Source of the DNA: Hyphomonadaceae bacterium
GTDB lineage: Bacteria; Pseudomonadota; Alphaproteobacteria; Caulobacterales; Hyphomonadaceae
Assembly: GCA_030158285.1 (NCBI GenBank)
Contig: JAOATF010000112.1
Span: 1-49,826, forward strand
Length of the DNA: 49,826 nt
Reading direction: 5' to 3'
In this document: one piece after another, positions 44,270 through 49,826 of the stretch
Layout: each line of letters starts with the position of its first letter
Position numbering within the stretch: the first letter of the stretch is position 1
Position numbers and translations under genes: made by a program
Notes under the pieces: generated by a model
Told to the model about the DNA's origin: nothing
Databases searched by the model: none
What the model saw: only the letters and a program-made list of their open reading frames with translations

Positions 44270-44887
44270 AACCGGCGCCGACTCATGCGGCACGCGCCAT
44301 CACGGTAACCGGTGTCAGAAAATCCCCTCACAGACACTCACGCAGACCTGAACCGCACAGCCCCTCCGCCCATCCCGCCCCTGCACCGAAAAAAAGCAGC
44401 GCGCTTGTGCATCGCAACAGGCCAAACCTTTCGCGCGTTTCGCGTCACGATGGAGTTCTGCGCCAGAATTGCGCAGCGGTTTGATGGTTTCCGCCTCTGC
44501 GCGGATGTTCCCAGGCGGTTACAACTGCTGCGGCGCGGCGACGCACGGCGCCAAGATTTCACTCGACGTCATGTCTGTCGGCTGGGTAATTGAGCAATCA
44601 CGAGATCGCCTCCGGCGCGCATGCGCTGCACGGCGACGGCAGGAGTGGGCTTGTTGCTATCATCTGAGCGCCGGGCGCCCCTGTCGGGTCGCGCGGCCGT
44701 CTGATTTCAGCCGCCGGGCGAATCCGCGTCCATTGGCCGAACCAGACACACAGATGGCACACGGCATGCTCCTGGGATGGTCTTGAGCCGTAGCGCCGTT
44801 TCGCAGCGCACGGGGGTGGAATTCGGGGAGTGGTCGGGTATAGCGCCCGTTCTCCGCTCCGGGTTGGTTAAGTGGGAATACGCTGAC
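44270..44887. other. 618-bp intergenic region upstream of pckG
   Basis: No convincing gene was seen: the open frames here lack a ribosome site and have no family logic. The region contains the inverted repeat at 44458-44476. I see no clear terminator for the preceding GDPD gene and no standard -35/-10 pair for pckG. A long regulatory leader or an unannotated small RNA is possible. Confidence 0.45.
44458..44476. promoter_or_regulatory. Inverted repeat CTGCGC-N7-GCGCAG
   Basis: Arms 44458-44463 and 44471-44476 are perfect reverse complements around CAGAATT. It is a candidate operator for control of the downstream PEP carboxykinase gene, about 410 bp before its ATG; the distance is large for simple repression. 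Confidence 0.3.
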
Positions 44888-46765
44888 ATGAGCACGTTCG
44901 TAGAGCCGGTGAAGTCGTCCAAGGACGCAGCCCGGTCCTCCAGCTCCATCCCGGGTCTCGAGCCCGCCCCGACGCGCCATGCGAAGATGATCGCATGGGT
45001 CAAGGAGATCGCCGCCCTCACCAAGCCGGACCGCGTCCACTGGTGCGACGGCTCCGATGCCGAATTCGAAACCCTCACCTCCGAGCTCATCGCTCTGGGC
45101 ACGCTGAAGCGTCTCAACCCGGCCAAGCGCCCCAACTCCTTCTACGCTGTCTCCGATCCGAAGGACGTCGCCCGCGTCGAGAGCCGCACCTTCATCTGCT
45201 CCGAGAAGCAGGAAGACGCCGGCCCGCTCAACAACTGGTCCGACCCGGCCGAGATGCGCACCAAGCTAGCCGGTCTCTTTGACGGCGCCATGAAGGGCCG
45301 CACGATGTATGTCGTGCCCTTCTGCATGGGCCCGCTGAATTCCAAGATCTCGCAGCTCGGCGTCGAGATCACCGACAGCGCCTACGTCGCCATCTCCATG
45401 CGCGTCATGACCCGCATGGGCCGCGCCGCGCTCGAGCAGATCGGCGACGATGGCTTCTTCGTCCCCGCCGTCCACACGCTCGGCGCGCCGCTTAGCCCTG
45501 GCCAGAAAGACGTTCCGTGGCCCTGCAACGAAGACAAGTACATCGTCCACTATCCCGAGACCCGCGAGATCTGGTCGTATGGCTCGGGCTATGGCGGCAA
45601 CGCGCTTCTTGGGAAGAAGTGCTATGCATTGCGCATCGCCTCGGTCATGGCCCGCGATGAGGGTTGGCTCGCCGAGCACATGCTCATCCTCAAGCTGACC
45701 TCGCCCCCAGATTCTGAAAACAAGAATGGCGTCGAGAAATACATCGCCGCCGCCTTCCCGTCGGCCTGCGGCAAGACCAACCTCGCCATGCTCGAGCCGA
45801 CGCTCAAGGGCTGGAAAGCCGAAACCATCGGCGACGACATCGCCTGGATGCGCTTCGGCGATGATGGCCAGCTCTACGCCATCAACCCGGAAGCCGGCTT
45901 CTTCGGCGTCGCCCCCGGCACGTCCGCCGCCACCAACCGCAACGCGCTGGAATCCTGCGCCAAGAACACCGTCTTCACCAACGTCGCGCTCACCGCTGAT
46001 GGCGATGTCTGGTGGGAAGGCATGACCAAGGAGCCGCCCGCCGGCCTCACCGACTGGCGCGGCCGCGCCTGGTCGCCGGCGATGGGCGAGCCTGCCGCTC
46101 ACCCCAATGCCCGCTTTGCCTGCCCGGCCGAGCAATGCCCGATCATCGCGTCCGAGTGGGAGAACCCCGCCGGCGTGCCGATCAGCGCCATCCTGTTCGG
46201 CGGCCGCCGCGCCTCCGCGGTTCCGCTGGTCACCGAAGCGTTCGACTGGGAGCACGGCGTGTTCATGGGCTCGACGGTTGCCTCCGAAGGCACCGCCGCC
46301 GCCGAGAACAAGGTCGGCGAACTCCGCCGCGACCCGTTCGCGATGCTGCCCTTCTGCGGCTACAACATGGCCGACTACTTCGCGCACTGGCTGAAGATCG
46401 GCCAGAAGTCTGGCGCCAAGCTGCCGAAGATCTACTTCGTCAACTGGTTCCGGAAGGACAAGGCCGGCAAGTTCATCTGGCCGGGCTTCGGCGAGAACAG
46501 CCGCGTCCTCAAATGGATTGTCGACCGTCTTGAAGGCAAGGCCGCCGCCAACGACACCGCCATCGGCCGTGTCCCCGCGAAATCCTCGCTCGACATCTCC
46601 GGCCTCTCGCTCACCGACGAACAGATGGACACGCTCCTCGGCGTCGACCACGAGATCTGGCGCGACGAAGCCTCGAAGATCCCCGAATTCTTCGAGAAGT
46701 TCGGCAACCGTCTCCCCGCCGCCCTCTGGGAACAGCACAAAGGCCTCACCCAGCGCCTCGGCTAA
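44888..46765 (+). CDS. pckG: Phosphoenolpyruvate carboxykinase, GTP-dependent
   Basis: Converts oxaloacetate and GTP to phosphoenolpyruvate, the first step of gluconeogenesis. The 625-residue product (ATG 44888) has the GTP-PEPCK P-loop [12 protein letters not shown], the metal and substrate region [27 protein letters not shown], and the nucleotide-binding [20 protein letters not shown]. Length is typical of the GTP family. An open frame extends to 44777, but the resulting N-terminus has no logic. Many alphaproteobacteria use the ATP form instead. A clear intrinsic terminator follows 28 bp after the stop. Confidence 0.96.
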   Translation: MSTFVEPVKSSKDAARSSSSIPGLEPAPTRHAKMIAWVKEIAALTKPDRVHWCDGSDAEFETLTSELIALGTLKRLNPAKRPNSFYAVSDPKDVARVESRTFICSEKQEDAGPLNNWSDPAEMRTKLAGLFDGAMKGRTMYVVPFCMGPLNSKISQLGVEITDSAYVAISMRVMTRMGRAALEQIGDDGFFVPAVHTLGAPLSPGQKDVPWPCNEDKYIVHYPETREIWSYGSGYGGNALLGKKCYALRIASVMARDEGWLAEHMLILKLTSPPDSENKNGVEKYIAAAFPSACGKTNLAMLEPTLKGWKAETIGDDIAWMRFGDDGQLYAINPEAGFFGVAPGTSAATNRNALESCAKNTVFTNVALTADGDVWWEGMTKEPPAGLTDWRGRAWSPAMGEPAAHPNARFACPAEQCPIIASEWENPAGVPISAILFGGRRASAVPLVTEAFDWEHGVFMGSTVASEGTAAAENKVGELRRDPFAMLPFCGYNMADYFAHWLKIGQKSGAKLPKIYFVNWFRKDKAGKFIWPGFGENSRVLKWIVDRLEGKAAANDTAIGRVPAKSSLDISGLSLTDEQMDTLLGVDHEIWRDEASKIPEFFEKFGNRLPAALWEQHKGLTQRLG

Positions 46766-46792
46766 CAGGCACAAACAACGCCCAGACACAGC

Positions 46793-46825
46793 AGGCCCGG
46801 CCCCAAGCCGGGCCTGATTGCTTTT
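46793..46825 (+). terminator. Rho-independent terminator after pckG
   Basis: Stem AGGCCCGGC (46793-46801), loop CCCAA, complementary GCCGGGCCT (46807-46815), then GATTGCTTTT. A 9-bp perfect GC-rich stem with a short T tract 28 bp after the pckG stop. Confidence 0.85.
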
Positions 46826-46870
46826 GCCTGCCGGTGATGCACTCTCCTCCCGCACTCCGGGGGGACCTGC

Positions 46871-47632
46871 CTGACCACCATCGCGCAAGATCTCGAGGAC
46901 GAACCGCTCCCGCTCGCCGCGGAGGATGACGACGACATCGAGACGCCATCCGGCGAGACCCGCCCGCTGGCGCCGGCGCAGCTCCTGCTCGTCCTCACGC
47001 AGCTGATCTTCATCGCGGGTCTGCTCGTCGAGGCCGGTTCGCGCGCCGCCTACATGTACATCGCCACCCAGTACTCCAGCCGCCAGATCCAATGGCCCGA
47101 GGCTGATGCCGCATGGGATCAGGTCGATGCGGTCCAGGCCTATGTCTATGACGTCTACTGGTCCGCGGTAGTCATCGGCGCGATCGGCTTCATCTGGTTC
47201 AACATCAGGGCCGTCTCGAATCTCAAGGTATTCTCGAAACGCCACGTTCCCGAAGGCCCGGTCAGCGTCACGCTCTGGCAGTTCGCGCCCGGCCTCAACC
47301 TCGTCAAACCCTACCAGCTGATGACGCTCTACTGGTCCCGCTCGCGCGAGCATCTGGGCGAAGACGCTGCCTATCCGGCCATCGGCCTGTGGTGGTGGCT
47401 CTGCTGGCTCAGCGGCGTTTTCTCGGCCACGCTCGCGCAGCTCGCCTTCCCCGAAGGCTACCCGCTGGAAGAGCCTGCAACCTTCGCGGAGATCATCCGT
47501 ACCACACGGGTGCAATTCCTCTTCCTCGTCGGAACCGCACTCAGCATCTTCAGCGTCTTCTGCCTGCTCGCCGTCACACGCGGCATCACGCGCGCGCAGG
47601 ACCGCATCCACCGCGGCGCCCGCGCGAGCTGA
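46871..47632 (+). CDS. DUF4328-domain membrane protein 1 (probable CTG start)
   Basis: This is a multi-helix inner-membrane protein. The first standard codon is ATG 47054, which would lie after TM1. Upstream the frame is coding-like: an acidic N-terminus (DLEDEPLPLAAEDDDDIETP) and a hydrophobic segment (QLLLVLTQLIFIAGLLVEAG). No ATG, GTG or TTG occurs between the upstream stop (46835) and 47054, but CTG 46871 follows GGGGGGAC by about 5 bases. The paralogue downstream uses ATG behind the same GGGGGGAC, which supports this start. The family core is present: SNLKVFSKR, PVSVTLWQFAPGLNLVKPY, and four further helices. From 46871 it has 253 residues. Function of DUF4328 is unknown. Confidence 0.78.
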   Translation: MTTIAQDLEDEPLPLAAEDDDDIETPSGETRPLAPAQLLLVLTQLIFIAGLLVEAGSRAAYMYIATQYSSRQIQWPEADAAWDQVDAVQAYVYDVYWSAVVIGAIGFIWFNIRAVSNLKVFSKRHVPEGPVSVTLWQFAPGLNLVKPYQLMTLYWSRSREHLGEDAAYPAIGLWWWLCWLSGVFSATLAQLAFPEGYPLEEPATFAEIIRTTRVQFLFLVGTALSIFSVFCLLAVTRGITRAQDRIHRGARAS

Positions 47633-47745
47633 CACCAGCCACGGCAGACGTCGAGCCAGCACGCCGCACGGCATCACCATTTCCGGTTGCGTTTCCCATG
47701 CCGCAATTGCAAGCTTCCCGCAGCAAACGCCCTCGGGGGGACGAC

Positions 47746-48522
47746 ATGAACGACACTGCCGCCGCGCCGCCGGTCGATGACATCTGGGCGACAAAGCATC
47801 CCGAACTCGTGGCCGGCCGCGGTTACGCGTGGTCGCCGCAGGCAAAGTCGCTCACCGGCCGGCTCAACCTGCTCCGCGTTGCAGCATTCGGCATGGCGGC
47901 GGTCCAGCTGTATGCCATCATGCTGATTGTCGGCGCCTACGTCCTTGTGCAGCAGGTCGCAGGAGGCCTCGCCCCGGACAGTCCAATCCTGGGGGCTTTC
48001 GCTCAGGTCGCCATAGTGACCAGCCAGTATATCCTGCCCGCCACCGTCATCATCTTGCTCGCATGCGCCGCGACCTATGTGATGTTCGTCCATCGCGGCA
48101 TCAAGAATCTTGAAGTGTCCGGCGCTCGCAACCTGTCGATCTCGGCAGGCTGGGGCGCGGGCAGTATCTTTGTGCCGCTGGTGAGCTGGGTCGTGCCTTT
48201 CATGGCGATGCGCCAGCTGTGGGAAGGATCGCACGATCCTGTCGCCGGAAAATACTCCGCGCCCATGGTCGTCAACATCTGGTGGGGAACCTGGATCGTC
48301 GGCAACCTGCTGGGGCTGATCCTGAACTATTCGACGCCGCGAGAGGCCGCCATCGCATCCATGAGCGCGGAGGAATACCTCTCCGCCCTGACGCTGCTGC
48401 TGTTCGTGGGATCGGGAGCCGCCCTCTCCACGATCATCAGCTGCTTCTGCCTGCTCACCGTCGCAAAGCAGGTCACCACCGCGCAGGAATCGCTCCGCAG
48501 CACCTCCGCCTTCGACGCGTAG
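47746..48522 (+). CDS. DUF4328-domain membrane protein 2
   Basis: The 258-residue paralogue of the preceding gene, 113 bp downstream, starts with ATG 47746 behind GGGGGGAC. Its N-terminus is soluble (about 1-42), then four to five helices and the family text NLEVSGARNLSISAGWGAGS, FVPLVSWVVPFMAMRQLWEG and CFCLLTVAKQVTTAQESLR. The two proteins align in the central helices and the loop between TM2 and TM3 but differ in the N-terminal domain, so the pair may form a hetero-oligomer (inference). The next gene is convergent. Confidence 0.85.
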   Translation: MNDTAAAPPVDDIWATKHPELVAGRGYAWSPQAKSLTGRLNLLRVAAFGMAAVQLYAIMLIVGAYVLVQQVAGGLAPDSPILGAFAQVAIVTSQYILPATVIILLACAATYVMFVHRGIKNLEVSGARNLSISAGWGAGSIFVPLVSWVVPFMAMRQLWEGSHDPVAGKYSAPMVVNIWWGTWIVGNLLGLILNYSTPREAAIASMSAEEYLSALTLLLFVGSGAALSTIISCFCLLTVAKQVTTAQESLRSTSAFDA

Positions 48523-48538
48523 CCCAGGGTCGGGTAGC

Positions 48539-49255
48539 TCACGCCCCCATCACGTCCGCCAGCTCCACAAAGTTGCCGACACTGACATCGTACACGCCTG
48601 CCTCCGGCAGCGGCCGCTCCGTGCCCGCGCCCCACTCCAGCGGCCGGTGCACATACGCTGTCCTCAAGCCCCGCCCCTTCGCGGCATCAAGATCCCACGG
48701 ATGGCACGCCACCATCATCACCTGGCTCGGCGCGAGGTCGAGAAAGCGCGGCGCTGAATCATAGATCCCTGCGTCCGGCTTGTAGGTCCGCACCAGTTCC
48801 GAGCCGAGGATCGCATCCCACGGAATGCCCGCGCGCTTCGCCATCGCCAGCACCAGCGCCACATTCCCGTTGGACAGCGCCACCGCCGCAAACCGCGCCT
48901 TCAGCCGCTGCATCCCCTCCACTGCGTCCGGCCACGGATCGAGCCGCCGCCACGCCATGGCCAGGCGATGCATCTCCGGCTCATCCAGCCCCGCCACGCC
49001 GAACGCCTCCAGCGTCCCGTCCAGCATCTCCCGGTGCAGCACATCCATCACCACATACTCACGCCGTCCCTCGCGAACCTCCGCCATCGCCGGCTGGTAT
49101 TGCTGGCGCCAGTGATCCGCGAACGCGCCCCAGTCGAGGCTCACGCCCTTCGGCGCCAGCATCGCCTCCGCCTCGCGCGCAATGCTGGTGCGCCAGTCCA
49201 CCACCGTGCCGAACACATCGAACGTCAGCGCGCGAATGTTCGTGAGGTCCGCCAT
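48539..49255 (-). CDS. Haloacid dehalogenase type II (HAD superfamily)
   Basis: Hydrolytic dehalogenase or related HAD hydrolase of 238 residues. Motif I is FDVFGTVVDWR (nucleophile D13), motif II VALSNGNVA (Ser-Asn), motif III Lys in RTYKPDAGIYD, and motif IV MVACHPWDLDAAKGRGL, where the acidic Asp is displaced to the 'HPWDLDAA' form seen in type II L-2-haloacid dehalogenases. Arg and Asn positions for halide binding cannot be judged. ATG 49255 overlaps the stop of the upstream MmcQ gene as TGATG and has GGAG seven bases upstream; GTG 49258 is possible. Confidence 0.9.
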   Translation of the reverse strand: MADLTNIRALTFDVFGTVVDWRTSIAREAEAMLAPKGVSLDWGAFADHWRQQYQPAMAEVREGRREYVVMDVLHREMLDGTLEAFGVAGLDEPEMHRLAMAWRRLDPWPDAVEGMQRLKARFAAVALSNGNVALVLAMAKRAGIPWDAILGSELVRTYKPDAGIYDSAPRFLDLAPSQVMMVACHPWDLDAAKGRGLRTAYVHRPLEWGAGTERPLPEAGVYDVSVGNFVELADVMGA

Positions 49256-49626
49256 CACTTGTCTCCACGCTCCAGCGCCGCCTGAGCCCGCTTCGGCAAG
49301 GCCGCCCGCACCATTCCGTAAGACGCTTCAAGATACCGTCTCAGCTCCGCCTTGCTCAGCCCCGGCTTCGCATGACTCTGGATCCACTTCAGCCCGCGCG
49401 ACGCCATGTACGGCGCCGGCCGGCACCCTTCCGCCTCGCGCAGCACTTCCCATCCGATATCCGAAACCTTGAACGTGATCTGCGGCTGCTGCCCCGCCTC
49501 GAACCACGCAATCGCAAACACCTTCCCTCCCACCTTCCACACCTGCGCCCCGCCCCACTGCTCCACAAACGCCGCCCCCGCCATCCTGGAGCAGAACGCG
49601 TTGTACTCCTTCACCGTCAACGCCAC
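49255..49626 (-). CDS. MmcQ/YjbR family protein
   Basis: A small predicted double-wing DNA-binding-like fold of 123 residues. Family features are the N-terminal YNAFCSRMAGA, VWKVGGKVFAIAWFE, the strand FKVSDIGWEVLREAEGCRP, APYMASRGLKWIQ, and a C-terminal helix EASYGMVRAALPKRAQ. The start is GTG 49626 with GGAGG upstream. It is translationally coupled to the HAD gene. Function is unestablished despite the family name. Confidence 0.87.
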   Translation of the reverse strand: MALTVKEYNAFCSRMAGAAFVEQWGGAQVWKVGGKVFAIAWFEAGQQPQITFKVSDIGWEVLREAEGCRPAPYMASRGLKWIQSHAKPGLSKAELRRYLEASYGMVRAALPKRAQAALERGDK

Positions 49627-49644
49627 GCCCGCCTCCTCTGGATC

Positions 49645-49682
49645 GCCGGGCCCCCGCCCGGCAGCTGCCGCGTCAGCGGCAG
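49645..49682. repeat. Twin 7-bp hairpins, 18 bases each
   Basis: GCCGGGC-cccc-GCCCGGC (49645-49662) and CTGCCGC-gtca-GCGGCAG (49665-49682) are two perfect stem-loops of the same 7-4-7 layout, 2 bases apart. They lie 19 bases upstream of the MmcQ GTG. They could be a leader structure or a terminator for a gene outside the window. Confidence 0.7.
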
Positions 49683-49694
49683 ACTCACCCTGCG

Positions 49695-49710
49695 CAATTC
49701 CCGGGAATTG
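49695..49710. repeat. 16-bp perfect palindrome CAATTCCCGGGAATTG
   Basis: The sequence is self-complementary over 16 bases. It lies 13 bases beyond the twin hairpins and 69 bp upstream of the MmcQ start. No homologous site occurs elsewhere in the window by eye. The remaining 116 bp to the right edge hold no supported gene. Confidence 0.75.
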
Positions 49711-49826
49711 GTGTTTCAGGTTTTCAGAACAAACCCAACACCACCAAAGCTCTAGCGTTCCGCGACCGTGTTTTTTGGAAACGTGCGTCCCACACCCGCA
49801 GGTTCTGAACAGATACTGCGGGCACA

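Noticed and set aside
44312-44593. Plus-strand ORF of 93 codons in the pckG leader
   Set aside because: No ribosome site, no family resemblance and composition unlike the neighbours.
44873-44896. GGAAT-N15-CGTT before pckG
   Set aside because: The implied transcript would begin inside the coding region and spacing is off.
45266-47845. Long minus-strand frame opposite pckG and the first DUF4328 gene
   Set aside because: Low-complexity Gly/Asp/Glu translation typical of a shadow; the plus strand has a recognised enzyme.

Overview
The window is GC-rich and tightly packed. Its lipoproteins, TonB receptors, unusual start codons and intergenic repeats suggest an alphaproteobacterium, most likely of the Caulobacterales/Hyphomonadaceae type. 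Supporting content includes a ccmFGHI block, a TonB receptor divergent from a TPR-sulfotransferase, a CC0125/CC1285-type lipoprotein and a GTP-dependent PEP carboxykinase. Genes are mostly tail-to-tail or overlapping by 4 nt. No transposase, phage gene or CRISPR array was seen. Only two gaps exceed 300 bp (20855-21165 and 44270-44887).

Layout. 1-6.6 kb: a partial membrane protein with helix-embedded histidines, divergent from ccmFGHI, whose last co-directional gene is a flavoprotein with two modified ferredoxin motifs. 6.6-10.8 kb: TonB receptor and TPR-sulfotransferase, then two palindromic intergenic repeats. 11-16.2 kb: a compact ECF sigma/anti-sigma locus with a secreted subtilase, an outer-membrane barrel, a low-complexity secreted protein and a lipoprotein. 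16.3-21.5 kb: acyl-CoA dehydrogenase, a divergent Mfd-type helicase and an MliC-like protein. 21.5-27.8 kb: serine hydrolase, a frameshifted TonB receptor, a double-TetR regulator and an M19 dipeptidase lipoprotein. 27.8-33.3 kb: YegD-like Hsp70, tRNA-Gln, tRNA-Pro, SppA, and a DUF442/MBL/histidine-phosphatase operon. 33.4-40 kb: OppB/OppC permeases, small envelope and regulatory genes, and an OppA lipoprotein. 40-49.8 kb: DUF1499 and acyl-CoA ligase, GDPD lipoprotein, PckG, two DUF4328 proteins, a HAD enzyme and a MmcQ/YjbR protein.

Main discovery. Four sites of the form GGAAT-N16-CGTC lie at 12.2-15.6 kb. They stand before the sigma gene itself, the subtilase, the secreted protein/barrel pair and the lipoprotein. 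I found no other match to this exact pattern in a by-eye scan of the window. This looks like a complete, locally encoded ECF regulon whose products are all envelope or secreted proteins; its function is not known to me.

Other points of interest. The ferredoxin-flavoprotein has the second cysteine replaced in both cluster motifs, and its FAD 'GD-type' segment sits before the Rossmann fold. Two genes (oppB and the first DUF4328 gene) appear to need CTG starts behind strong Shine-Dalgarno sequences. An M19 dipeptidase has two metal ligands replaced by Gln. One TonB receptor carries a single-base frameshift just after its signal peptide.
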